Under the pieces are notes generated by a model, which saw nothing but the letters and a program-made list of their open reading frames with translations, searched no databases and was not told the DNA's origin. 64,000 nt of DNA, taken from assembly GCF_013378445.1 (NCBI RefSeq), contig NZ_JABXYK010000001.1, positions 372,001 through 436,000 on the forward strand, written 5' to 3'. Source of the stretch: Mycoplana rhizolycopersici (GTDB lineage Bacteria > Pseudomonadota > Alphaproteobacteria > Rhizobiales > Rhizobiaceae). Position numbers and translations under genes: made by a program. Positions 53,432 through 61,957 of the stretch are shown one piece after another; positions within the stretch are counted from its first letter, which is position 1, and the number at the start of each line of letters is the position of its first letter.

Positions 53432-53680
53432 ATGCACAGCATTCGCTCCATTTTCGTCGCCACCCTGGCCGTCGTCATCGCCGGCGTGACACTTGTGTTC
53501 GCAGCCTCCCTCGGGCTTGCGCTTGCCGGTATTGCGTCCGTGATCATGTTCGGCAGCTGGATCGCAGCCAAGATGCAGCCGGCGCCGGTTCGCGCCAGGT
53601 GCTACGCCCGCACCGGCAAGCCCGGCCAGCGCGAACCTCGCATCTGGAACGACGGTCGCGGAACGATCATCGACCTCTGA
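53432..53680 (+). CDS. Small membrane protein of unknown function
   Basis: 82 residues. Two adjoining hydrophobic stretches (about 7-28 and 29-47) form one or two membrane helices, followed by a basic tail with RARCYARTGKPGQREPRIWN. An AGAGGAAAG site lies upstream at a suitable distance. No family is recognised. It stands alone, 160 bp before leuD and divergent from the CitE-like operon. Confidence 0.6.
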   Translation: MHSIRSIFVATLAVVIAGVTLVFAASLGLALAGIASVIMFGSWIAAKMQPAPVRARCYARTGKPGQREPRIWNDGRGTIIDL

Positions 53681-53839
53681 GGAACGGACGCACGGACGTT
53701 GCGCGCAACCTGTGGCCGCGCCACGGGCAAGATTCGGTCGTTTGCAGCTTCCGCTACGCAAGATTCTCCTTCATTTCCCGGCGAAACTGATCTAAACGCA
53801 GGCCCGGAACGATAAAGTATCGCAATCGAGGTTCACGTC

Positions 53840-54445
53840 ATGGACAAGTTCGTCAAGCTGACCGGCGTCGCCGCGCCGCTGCCCGTGGTCAATATCGACA
53901 CGGACATGATCATCCCGAAGGACTACCTGAAGACCATCAAGCGCACCGGGCTCGGCACGGGTCTTTTCGCCGAAGCGCGCTACAACGAAGACGGCTCGCT
54001 CAATCAGGACTTCGTTCTGAACAAGCCCGCCTACCAGAACGCCAGCATCCTCGTCGCCGGCGACAACTTCGGCTGCGGCTCTTCCCGCGAGCATGCGCCC
54101 TGGGCCCTCCTCGACTTCGGCATCCGCTGCGTGATCTCGACCTCGTTTGCCGACATCTTCTACAACAACTGTTTCAAGAACGGCATCCTGCCGATCGTCG
54201 TCAGCCCCGAAAACCTTGAAAAGCTGATGGACGACGCCAGCCGCGGCTCCAACGCCGTTCTGACGGTCGACCTCGAGGCACAGGAGATCTCCGGCCCCGA
54301 TGGCGGCAAGATTTCGTTCGAGATTGACGCCTTCCGCCGCCACTGCCTGCTGAACGGCCTCGACGACATCGGACTGACGCTCGAGAAAGCGGCGTCCATC
54401 GACGCCTACGAGAACGCGGCAGCAGCGGCGCGCCCCTGGGCCTGA
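53840..54445 (+). CDS. leuD: 3-Isopropylmalate dehydratase small subunit
   Basis: 201 residues, normal length. [19 protein letters not shown], the swivelling-domain motif [17 protein letters not shown] and [17 protein letters not shown] are diagnostic. With LeuC (not in the window) it isomerises 2- to 3-isopropylmalate in leucine synthesis. The RidA-like gene follows after 14 bp and is probably co-transcribed. Confidence 0.97.
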   Translation: MDKFVKLTGVAAPLPVVNIDTDMIIPKDYLKTIKRTGLGTGLFAEARYNEDGSLNQDFVLNKPAYQNASILVAGDNFGCGSSREHAPWALLDFGIRCVISTSFADIFYNNCFKNGILPIVVSPENLEKLMDDASRGSNAVLTVDLEAQEISGPDGGKISFEIDAFRRHCLLNGLDDIGLTLEKAASIDAYENAAAAARPWA

Positions 54446-54459
54446 GCGAGGTTGCGAGC

Positions 54460-54840
54460 ATGCGACGCCTGATCTCTTCCGGGTCGCCCTTCGAACGCAC
54501 CGCCGGCTATTCGCGGGCGGTGGTGCAGGGCGACTGGTGCTTCGTTTCCGGCACGACCGGTTACGACTATGCCACGATGAAGATGCCGGACAGCGTCGAG
54601 GAGCAGACCCGCAACTGTCTGTCGACCATCCGCAAGGCACTTGAGGAGGCGGGCTTTTCGCTCGCCGACGCCGTGCGCTGCCACTACTACGTCACCGACG
54701 CATCCTTCGCCGACACCGTCTTCCCGATCCTCGGCGAAGCGTTCGGCGAGATCCGCCCTGCCGCAACCATGGTCGTCTGCGGCCTGATCAAGCCGGAAAT
54801 GCTGATCGAGATCGAGGTCACGGCCCTGCGCCAGCGCTAA
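54460..54840 (+). CDS. RidA/YjgF-family protein
   Basis: 126 residues of the RidA fold. It has SRAVVQGDWCFVSGTTG, EEQTRNCLSTIRKALEEAG, VRCHYYVTD and the C-terminal RPAATMVVCGLIKPEMLIEIEV, where canonical RidA has a catalytic Arg in RPARxxV; here the equivalent segment reads RPAATMV, with the first Arg kept. Family members hydrolyse reactive enamines/imines or have other small-molecule roles. Placed 14 bp behind leuD. Confidence 0.87.
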   Translation: MRRLISSGSPFERTAGYSRAVVQGDWCFVSGTTGYDYATMKMPDSVEEQTRNCLSTIRKALEEAGFSLADAVRCHYYVTDASFADTVFPILGEAFGEIRPAATMVVCGLIKPEMLIEIEVTALRQR

Positions 54841-55035
54841 CGGTGCAACAGGAGCGTTGCGCGCGATAGCTATCCTAGCCTCGATCTGACCGCGCAAGAT
54901 CGACGTTTTCGTGCCGTCGTCTCGTCGCCGAAAGAATGTCGGGCCTTCCCTTACACGAAGCCTTGAGCGGCGGCGCCGGAATTCATCACTCGAAATGCGT
55001 TCGCGAAGTGCTATATGACGCATAAAGGAGTGCTC

Positions 55036-55470
55036 ATGGCCCGCGTAGACCAGACAGAAGATTGGCAGAACCGCCACGCCCCGACGATCAGCACGTTCGA
55101 GTCGCTGGCTGTAGAGGCCTATGGCAATTTGCCAGACGAGTTTCGCGCACTCACCGGCAACCTGATTATCGAGATTTCCGATTTTCCGGGCGACGACGTT
55201 TTCGAGGACATGGCGCTTGAAACGCCTTTCGACCTGCTCGGCCTGTTCGAGGGACGCGGGATCTCGGAGCGCTTTACCGTCGAGACGGGCGAGATGCCCA
55301 ACCGCATCACGCTCTACCGCCGTCCGATCATCGATTACTGGGCCGAGAACGAGGAAACGCTGGGCGACATCATCACGCATGTCCTGATCCACGAGATCGG
55401 CCATCATTTCGGCCTGTCCGACGACGATATGGAACGCATCGAGGCCAGTGCCGACGCGACCGCCGGGTAG
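55036..55470 (+). CDS. Small zincin-like metallopeptidase family protein
   Basis: 144 residues. The zinc motif is HEIGHHFGLSDDDMERI near the C-terminus, preceded by ETLGDIITHVLI, matching the DUF1025/zincin_1 family of minimal metallopeptidases. ITLYRRPIIDYWAE is also typical. I use the ATG at 55036 (MARVDQTEDW), which has AAGGAG upstream; the ATG at 55015 would add seven residues. Targets of this family are unknown. Confidence 0.85.
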   Translation: MARVDQTEDWQNRHAPTISTFESLAVEAYGNLPDEFRALTGNLIIEISDFPGDDVFEDMALETPFDLLGLFEGRGISERFTVETGEMPNRITLYRRPIIDYWAENEETLGDIITHVLIHEIGHHFGLSDDDMERIEASADATAG

Positions 55471-55594
55471 GAACGATCTACCGCACTTGGCGGAGTGTTT
55501 GGACGCTTCCGGCTGCGGCCGAAAAATCTTGGCTCACGGATAGCTGCGGGCGCCGACACACTGGTCCGGCACCCGCGAGATTCATCAGCCGATA

Positions 55595-58500
55595 TCAGCC
55601 GATCGCCATCAGGCTGGCATTGCCGCCGGCGGCCGTGGTGTTGATCGAGGTGGAGACCTCTTCCAGCAGCCAGTTGAGGCAGTAGGCTTCCGCATTTCCG
55701 GCCAGGATCGCCTCCGTGGATGCGGCCTGTACCAGCACCAGCGGGCCGGGCAGGACGGCGATCTTTTCATTTGCCGCGCGAACCCGTTCCGCATCGCCCT
55801 CCACGAGGGCACCGGCAAAGGGACCGCTCTTCGCCCAGTCGTTCGACCATGCAACCCTGGCGGCAACACTTGCGGGAAGATCCTTCAGCGATGCCTGCAA
55901 GCCTGAAGCCGCATCGATGACGGCACGGTTGCCGGTGGCGAGCGCTGCGACGATCTGGCTGTAAAGGCCCATCTCGGTCTGCGGGACGAGCAGCACCTGG
56001 CCGCGCGGGTGCAGCGCATAGAGGTTGCGTTCGCCGACCGGGCCGGGCAGTTCGATGTCCAGGCCGAGCGCAGACGCGCTGCCCGTATCGCGCGCGGCCT
56101 GCGCCTGGGCATTCATGCCGCGCATGCCGAGCCAATTGGCGAAATCCGTCAGCGCCGGATCGGTGTGCACCGAGCTGTGCTGCGGCGGGATCGGCGCGGT
56201 TTTGACGAGGCGTCCGAGATAGAGCGGACCACCAGCCTTCGGGCCGGTGCCGGACAGCCCGCGTCCGCCGAACGGCTGGACGCCGACGACCGCCCCGATA
56301 ACGTTGCGGTTGACGTAGACGTTGCCGACCTTCACCCGGCTCGTGACATGGGCGATCGTCTCGTCGAGACGGGTGTGCAGACCGAAGGTGAGACCGTAGC
56401 CGGTGGCGTTGATCTCGTCGATCAGCCGGTCGAGGTTCTCGCGCTTGAAGCGGATGACGTGCAGGACGGGACCGAACACCTCGCGCTTAAGCTCGGAGAT
56501 ACCGCCAAGCTCGATGATCGTCGGCGGCACGAATGTGCCCTTGGCCGTCTCGGCGGCGAGTTCGATCTGCTCGACCTTGCGGCCCTTGCTGCGCATGCCT
56601 TCGATATGGCCTTCGATGATGCCCTTCGCCTCGCCGGTGATCACGGGGCCGATATCGACGGAGAGCTTGTCCGTCCGGCCGATGGTGAGCTCGTGCAGCG
56701 CTCCCTTCAGCATGCCGAGCGTGCGGTCGGCCACGTCTTCCTGCAGGCAGAGGACGCGCAGCGCCGAGCAGCGCTGTCCGGCGCTGTCGAAGGCCGATGC
56801 GATCACGTCGAAGACGACCTGTTCGGCCAGTGCCGACGAATCGACGATCATGGCATTCTGGCCGCCGGTCTCGGCGATCAGCGGGATCGGCTTGCCGTCG
56901 GCGGAGAGGCGGCCGGCAAGCTGCGCCTGGATCAGCCGGGCGACCTCGGTCGAACCGGTGAACATGACGCCTGCGGTTTCGGGCGCCGCGACGAGTGCGG
57001 CCCCGACACGACCGTCGCCCGGAAGCAGCTGCAGTGCTTCGGCCGGAACACCGGCCTCGTGCAGCAGCCGTACCCCTTCGGCGGCAATCAGCGGCGTTTC
57101 TTCCGCCGGCTTCGCCAGCACCGGATTGCCGGTGACGAGTGCGGCTGCGATCTGTCCGGTGAAGATCGCCAGCGGGAAGTTCCACGGGCTGATGCAGACG
57201 ACCGGGCCGAGCGGCGCATGCGCCGGGCCGAGCGTGCGGCGTGCCTGTTCGGCGTAGTAGCGCAGGAAGTCGATCGCCTCGCGCACCTCGGCGATCGCGT
57301 TCGGCAGCGACTTGCCCGCCTCGCGAACGATCAGCCCGAGCAGCGTCGGCATGCGCGCCTGCATGGCGTCTGCCGCCCGCTCCAGGCAGGCCGCCCGCTC
57401 CGCAGGGGAAACGGCCGCCCAGCGGGGAGCAGCGGCAGCGGCCAGCGTTGCGGCCTTGCGCGCCGTTTCGTCGGAGGCTTCGGTGACATGGCCGACGATA
57501 TCGCCGTTGTCGCCAGGATTGACGACCGGGCGGGTCTCACCGCCGGCGATACCGTCCGCCAGCTGCGGCTCTGCCTTCCAGGCAACGGCAGCACTCGCTT
57601 CCAGCGCATCGCAAAGCGCCGACAGCGTCGTCTCGTTTGAAAGATCGAGACCGTCGGAATTGCGGCGGACGCCGTAGAGATTTGCCGGCAGCGCGATCTG
57701 ATCGTGACGGGCACCGACGACCGCCATCGAGCGGACCACTTCGGCCGGGTCGGCGATGAGGTCGTCGATCGATACGGCGGGATCGGCGATGCGGTTGACG
57801 AACGAGGAATTGGCGCCGTTTTCCAGCAGGCGCCGGACGAGATAGGCCAGCAGCGTCTCGTGCGTGCCGACAGGGGCATAGATGCGGCAGGGACGGTCGA
57901 GATTGCCGCGACCGACGACCTCGTCATAGAGCGGCTCGCCCATGCCGTGCAGGCACTGGAACTCGTATTTGCCGACGGAAAAGTCTGGACCGGCAAGGTG
58001 ATAGATCGTTGCCAGCGTCTGGGCATTGTGGGTGGCGAACTGCGGAAAGATCACGTCGGTCGCGGCCAAAAGCTTGCGCGCGCAGGCAATGTAGGAGACG
58101 TCGGTGTGGATCTTGCGGGTATAGACAGGGAAGTCTGAGAGCCCGTCCACCTGGGCACGCTTGATCTCCGCATCCCAGTAGGCGCCCTTGACAAGGCGCA
58201 CCATGATACGCCGGCCCGAGCGGCGGGCAAGGTCGATGATGAAATCGAGCACGAACGGGCAACGCTTGCCATAGGCCTGGACGACAAAGCCCATGCCGTT
58301 CCAGCCGGAAAGATCCGGATCGGTGCACAGGCTTTCGAGCAGGTCGAGCGACAGCTCCAGCCGGTCCGCCTCTTCCGCATCGATGTTGAGGCCGATGTCA
58401 TAGGTCTTGGACAGCAGCGCCAGCGCCTTCACCTTGGGCAGCAGTTCGACCATGACGCGATCGGCCTGCGCGCGCACGTAACGCGGATGCAGCGCCGAAA

Positions 58501-59302
58501 GCTTGATCGAGATGCCGGGGCCTTCGTAGATGCCACGGCCGGCCGATGCCTTGCCGATCGCATGGATGGCATTCTCGTAGTCGCGATAGTACCGCTCGGC
58601 ATCGGCAGCGGTCGTCGCGGCCTCGCCCAGCATGTCATAGGAATAGCGAAAACCCTTCTGCTCCAGGGCGCGCGAGCGGTTCAGCGCCTCGTCGATCGTT
58701 TCGCCGGTGACGAACTGCTCGCCCATCATCCGCATCGCCATGTCGACGCCCCGACGGATCACCGGTTCGCCGCAGCGGGCGATCAGCCGGGTCAGTGCCG
58801 CCGACAGGCTGCGGTCGTTGACCGTTCCCGTCAGCTTTCCGGTCACGACAAGTCCCCAGGTCGCGGCATTGACGAACAGCGAGCGGCCGCCACCGATATG
58901 CGACTTCCAGTCGCCGTCGGCGATCTTGTCGCGAATCAGCGCGTCGCGGGTCGCCGTGTCGGGAATGCGGAGCAGCGCTTCGGCAAGGCACATCAGCGCC
59001 ACGCCTTCCTGGCTCGACAGCGAATATTCGTGCACCAGCCCCTCGACGCCGGTGCCCTTGTGCTTGGCGCGCAACGCCGAGATCAGCTTGCGTGCCGTGG
59101 CGCCTACGGCATTGCGCTGCTCCGGCGCAAGCGTGGCGCTTTCAAGCAGGGCGGCGACCGCTTCGGCCTCGGGAAGGCGGTAGGCGGCCGTGATCGCCTG
59201 GCGCAGCACGCCTTGCGGACGGATCGGCGGGGCGAAATCGGCAAAGGGGCGACGGTCGCCGGCCACGCCGGCATTCTTCGGGGAGGGGGAGGTGTTGGTC
59301 AT
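55595..59302 (-). CDS. putA: Bifunctional proline dehydrogenase / L-glutamate-gamma-semialdehyde dehydrogenase
   Basis: 1235 residues. The FAD-binding proline dehydrogenase barrel (about 100-470) shows GISIKLSALHPRY, DIGLNIDAEEADRLELS, VRLVKGAYWDAEIKRAQ and CRIYAPVGTHETLLAYLVRRLLENG (the last in two blocks). The aldehyde dehydrogenase part (about 540-1000) has CISPWNFPLAIFTGQI, LIAETGGQNAMIVD and the catalytic Cys in DSAGQRCSALRV. A C-terminal ALDH-like tail follows. There is no N-terminal ribbon-helix-helix, so unlike the E. coli protein it does not repress its own gene; that role falls to the divergent PutR. The ATG at 59302 (MTNTSPSP) is preferred over GTG 59356, though its ribosome site is weak. 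Confidence 0.96.
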   Translation of the reverse strand: MTNTSPSPKNAGVAGDRRPFADFAPPIRPQGVLRQAITAAYRLPEAEAVAALLESATLAPEQRNAVGATARKLISALRAKHKGTGVEGLVHEYSLSSQEGVALMCLAEALLRIPDTATRDALIRDKIADGDWKSHIGGGRSLFVNAATWGLVVTGKLTGTVNDRSLSAALTRLIARCGEPVIRRGVDMAMRMMGEQFVTGETIDEALNRSRALEQKGFRYSYDMLGEAATTAADAERYYRDYENAIHAIGKASAGRGIYEGPGISIKLSALHPRYVRAQADRVMVELLPKVKALALLSKTYDIGLNIDAEEADRLELSLDLLESLCTDPDLSGWNGMGFVVQAYGKRCPFVLDFIIDLARRSGRRIMVRLVKGAYWDAEIKRAQVDGLSDFPVYTRKIHTDVSYIACARKLLAATDVIFPQFATHNAQTLATIYHLAGPDFSVGKYEFQCLHGMGEPLYDEVVGRGNLDRPCRIYAPVGTHETLLAYLVRRLLENGANSSFVNRIADPAVSIDDLIADPAEVVRSMAVVGARHDQIALPANLYGVRRNSDGLDLSNETTLSALCDALEASAAVAWKAEPQLADGIAGGETRPVVNPGDNGDIVGHVTEASDETARKAATLAAAAAPRWAAVSPAERAACLERAADAMQARMPTLLGLIVREAGKSLPNAIAEVREAIDFLRYYAEQARRTLGPAHAPLGPVVCISPWNFPLAIFTGQIAAALVTGNPVLAKPAEETPLIAAEGVRLLHEAGVPAEALQLLPGDGRVGAALVAAPETAGVMFTGSTEVARLIQAQLAGRLSADGKPIPLIAETGGQNAMIVDSSALAEQVVFDVIASAFDSAGQRCSALRVLCLQEDVADRTLGMLKGALHELTIGRTDKLSVDIGPVITGEAKGIIEGHIEGMRSKGRKVEQIELAAETAKGTFVPPTIIELGGISELKREVFGPVLHVIRFKRENLDRLIDEINATGYGLTFGLHTRLDETIAHVTSRVKVGNVYVNRNVIGAVVGVQPFGGRGLSGTGPKAGGPLYLGRLVKTAPIPPQHSSVHTDPALTDFANWLGMRGMNAQAQAARDTGSASALGLDIELPGPVGERNLYALHPRGQVLLVPQTEMGLYSQIVAALATGNRAVIDAASGLQASLKDLPASVAARVAWSNDWAKSGPFAGALVEGDAERVRAANEKIAVLPGPLVLVQAASTEAILAGNAEAYCLNWLLEEVSTSINTTAAGGNASLMAIG

Positions 59303-59413
59303 GGTGACGCGCTCGTGAATGATGGGGCGTTTCAACCGGTCGCCCGGACGGGCCACGCCGATAAGCCGGCCCTCCGGCGCCTCGTTTCGCAGCCCGTGAA
59401 TGTTAGCACCGGC

Positions 59414-59441
59414 GAAGAAATCATGTTGACTTGATTTCTTC
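59414..59441. promoter_or_regulatory. Perfect palindrome in the putA-putR intergenic region, candidate PutR operator
   Basis: GAAGAAATCA (59414-59423) and TGATTTCTTC (59432-59441) are perfect inverted repeats separated by eight bases that contain TTGAC. The site lies 112 bp before putA and 51 bp before putR, in an AT-rich patch. Lrp-type PutR proteins bind such sites and activate putA with proline; this assignment is inference from position. Confidence 0.65.
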
Positions 59442-59491
59442 CAATTTTAGTCCGATCAAACTATTTTACGACCATAATCGAGACCGAATGA

Positions 59492-59986
59492 ATGACGAAG
59501 TTGCAGACTATCGACGATTTGGACCAATTTGATATTCGCATCCTCGACGTGCTCAGTCAGGACGGACGGATCTCCGTGACAGAGTTGTCCAAGCGGGTGG
59601 GATTGTCAAAGACGCCCTGCCAGGCGCGGTTGAAGCGACTGATTGAGGATGGCTTCATCCTCGGCTTCCATGCCGAGATCAACCTGCGCAAGCTCGGCCT
59701 CGACCACATCGCCTTTGCCGAAGTGAAGCTGTCGGACACGCGGGAGAAGGCGCTGGAAGCGTTCAACAGCGCCGTCCGCCGCATCCAGGAGGTCGAGGAA
59801 TGCCACATGATAGCCGGCTCGTTCGACTATCTCCTGAAGGTCAGGACTCCCGACATCCGACGCTATCGCGAAGTGCTGGGCGAAAAGATCTCCAGCCTGC
59901 CGAACGTCTCCAATACCTCCACTTTCGTGGTGATGCAGGCGGTCAAGGACAACGGTGCGCCGGGCTCTCCGACGGCATTGCTCTGA
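59492..59986 (+). CDS. putR: Lrp/AsnC-family regulator of proline catabolism
   Basis: 164 residues. The N-terminal helix-turn-helix domain (LDQFDIRILDVLSQDGRISV, then ELSKRVGLSKTPCQARLKRL) is followed by the RAM ligand-binding domain (EVEECHMIAGSFDYLLKVRTP). It is divergent from putA across 189 bp that hold a perfect palindrome, the classic alphaproteobacterial putA-putR arrangement in which proline-bound PutR activates putA and represses itself. Confidence 0.93.
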   Translation: MTKLQTIDDLDQFDIRILDVLSQDGRISVTELSKRVGLSKTPCQARLKRLIEDGFILGFHAEINLRKLGLDHIAFAEVKLSDTREKALEAFNSAVRRIQEVEECHMIAGSFDYLLKVRTPDIRRYREVLGEKISSLPNVSNTSTFVVMQAVKDNGAPGSPTALL

Positions 59987-60120
59987 AGCGCAGCTATGAC
60001 CTTCGGACGGAGGACGCTTGTGCTTCCGTCACCAAGCGGAACAGCAATACCGCAATGGAAACCTGACGTTAACCATGCGCCCGGTATGCAGGATCGATCG
60101 CATACGAGGGGACAGCATTC

Positions 60121-60420
60121 ATGAGCGCAGCATCTGCCAACGCCGGCCTGACGTCTAACAGGGCTACGGTACCGTTTCCGATCGCCCGGCGGACGGGCGT
60201 CGTTCGGCGCTGCGCCGCCGAACTGGAAACCCTGCATGGCGAACCCGCGCTGCACTACTGGCGTGCCGAATGCCGCCGGCTTGCCCAAGAACTGCTGGCG
60301 CTAGGCTGCGACGAGGCGGAAATGCGTCTGCAGGTGCTGGACTTTCAGGACGAGGTCCAGGCCGAGTTGCGCCGGCGGCATCTCGCGCATGCATCCCGGG
60401 AAGGAGCCGGGCGGGCCTGA
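60121..60420 (+). CDS. Rhizobial small protein, DUF6074-like
   Basis: 99 residues. VPFPIARRTGVVRRCAAEL, a central HYWRAECRRLAQELLALG and FQDEVQAELRRR match my memory of DUF6074, a small family common in Rhizobiales with no known role. GAGGGGA lies about 8 nt before the ATG. All predicted helices; no membrane segment. It stands alone between putR and the Rrf2 regulator. Confidence 0.65.
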   Translation: MSAASANAGLTSNRATVPFPIARRTGVVRRCAAELETLHGEPALHYWRAECRRLAQELLALGCDEAEMRLQVLDFQDEVQAELRRRHLAHASREGAGRA

Positions 60421-60550
60421 ATGCTCTTCCGAGTGCTCCGGTCGGTTGCCAATCGGCAACGTCGGCTCTAATTCGGTGCGCGAAATACGATTCGGGGCAA
60501 TCCGCCGCCTTGCATTGCCGTTCGCGAATAAAGTATACCTTTTTTATATG

Positions 60551-60574
60551 ATTTTAGCACTTGCGTGCCTAAAA
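60551..60574. promoter_or_regulatory. Near-perfect inverted repeat upstream of the Rrf2 regulator gene
   Basis: ATTTTAGCAC and GTGCCTAAAAT form an inverted repeat with one extra base in the right arm and TTGC in the middle. It follows the AT-rich AAAGTATACCTTTTTTATATG. The spacing and AT-rich setting fit an autoregulatory operator or promoter for the gene at 60703. Confidence 0.4.
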
Positions 60575-60702
60575 TGCGTCGGAATCATCCGTATGGGTGG
60601 CGGGCGTTCGATCTCACCGACAGGCGGGTGATTTTTTTGATCGGGGCGCCCCCCTTGGGCGGACCTGACGGCGCCGTTTTTGCAACTGGAAAGCAGAATG
60701 AC

Positions 60703-61179
60703 ATGCTGACAAAGAAGGGCAAGTACGGGCTGAAGGCTCTGGTCGATCTGGCGCGCCTGGCCCCTGGCGAAACCGCCTTCGTCAGTGAAATTGCGCTCCG
60801 CAACAACATTCCGAAGAAGTTTCTCGACACCATCCTGCTCGAGCTTCGCAATGCCGGCATCCTGCGCTCCAAGAAGGGCCCGGGAGGCGGATACGCCCTG
60901 TCTCATCCCGCATCCGCGATCCGGATCGGTCATGCCATCCGCGTGCTGGACGGGCCGTTGGCACCGATTCGCTGCGCCAGCCGCACGGCTTACGAGGCTT
61001 GTGACGATTGCGCGGACCCGGCAGCCTGTCAGGTCCGCCGCGCCATGACCGACGTGCGCGACGCCATTGCTTCCATTCTCGACAATATGACGCTCGAGCA
61101 GTTCGTTGCTTCTCCCGGCACTTCCGGGCTTATCGAGGACGACGTCCCTGAAAAGAGGGCCGTTGGCCAGCAGGCCTAG
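60703..61179 (+). CDS. Rrf2-family transcriptional regulator
   Basis: 158 residues. The winged helix at the N-terminus (KKGKYGLKALVDLA, IPKKFLDTILLELRNAGIL, GPGGGYALS) is typical of Rrf2. Cys91, Cys100, Cys103 and Cys109 lie in the region where IscR and NsrR bind an Fe-S cluster, so iron-sulfur or redox sensing is likely; the spacing differs from IscR. It does not look like RirA. The frame is open from 60565, but MLTKKGKYGL at 60703 is the family start. The regulated genes are not evident. Confidence 0.9.
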   Translation: MLTKKGKYGLKALVDLARLAPGETAFVSEIALRNNIPKKFLDTILLELRNAGILRSKKGPGGGYALSHPASAIRIGHAIRVLDGPLAPIRCASRTAYEACDDCADPAACQVRRAMTDVRDAIASILDNMTLEQFVASPGTSGLIEDDVPEKRAVGQQA

Positions 61180-61293
61180 ACCGGAGCCCGCAGTCGGTTA
61201 GAGCACTAAATCTATAGACTATTGACATGCGTCACGATTCCGCCATGATTACTTCACGGTCGTTAACGGCCGGGGATGATCAGGAGTTGGCGC

Positions 61294-61500
61294 ATGTTCT
61301 ATATGGGTGGAATGACGCTCGGCTATTTCTCTCCGCATTCGGTCGATGACTGCGCTTCCGATGGCAGCGAACGCCGGAAGGGCGACACCACGGAAAAGCC
61401 AGCCCGCAAGAAGGGGCTTCTGGATTTCCTGAAACCCGCCGACGGGCAGGGAAGTCCCACCCGCCAGTTCCCTGCCTGGCCGATCCACGTCTTCTACTGA
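61294..61500 (+). CDS. Hypothetical small protein
   Basis: 68 residues from the ATG at 61294 (MFYMGGMTLGYFSPHS), with AGGAG about 8 nt upstream. The middle is charged (ERRKGDTTEKPARKKG) and is followed by LLDFLKPADGQG. No family recognised. Codon third positions are GC-rich as in its neighbours, which together with the ribosome site gives moderate support. Confidence 0.5.
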   Translation: MFYMGGMTLGYFSPHSVDDCASDGSERRKGDTTEKPARKKGLLDFLKPADGQGSPTRQFPAWPIHVFY

Positions 61501-61957
61501 CTTCGCCATAGATTCGGATCCTGGCTGCTCTCCGCTCAGGAAAGCCTCCGCCATGCGAACAGCCCGGCACGATGCGGGTTGAGGGCGACGGACGGCTGCT
61601 GCGGTTCGGGGCGGCTGTTCCCGGCGTGAGCGTGATTGGCCGCGCCGCCGGCGGATTGCGTGCGGACGGGCGTCTTTTCGCCGATACCGTACGTCGCGCG
61701 GCAATCAGCCTTGATGCCCGCTATGGCGGTCTTTCCTGCCGCGCGGGCGGCTGAGCGAGAGCGAGGCGCGCCGTTCAGGCCGGATCCCGCGGGATGCCGC
61801 TATCATCGAGGGTGCTGCTGAAATGTTCTCCGAGAGGCTGCCTCTGATCCTCTGGAGCGCAATGTTGTGATCGTCCTGTAGCGAATTGGCGTTGACTCTT
61901 TTCGGCCGTTCTGGAATCCATAAGAACATAACATGAACAAATAGAGGAACGACCGTC
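61501..61957. other. Intergenic region upstream of imuA
   Basis: About 457 bp. A 60-codon open frame at 61572-61754 has no ribosome site and no recognisable similarity, so I do not call it. The right end holds the SOS box at 61924-61938 and the imuA ribosome site AGAGGAA. Nothing else is seen. Confidence 0.5.
61924..61938. promoter_or_regulatory. LexA (SOS) box of the alphaproteobacterial type
   Basis: GAAC-N7-GAAC, which is GTTC-N7-GTTC on the other strand, the direct-repeat LexA operator of Alphaproteobacteria. It lies 20 bp before the imuA start, so LexA would block the promoter until DNA damage. Confidence 0.85.

Noticed and set aside
61572-61754. A 60-codon open frame before imuA
   Set aside because: No Shine-Dalgarno and no family; left as intergenic.
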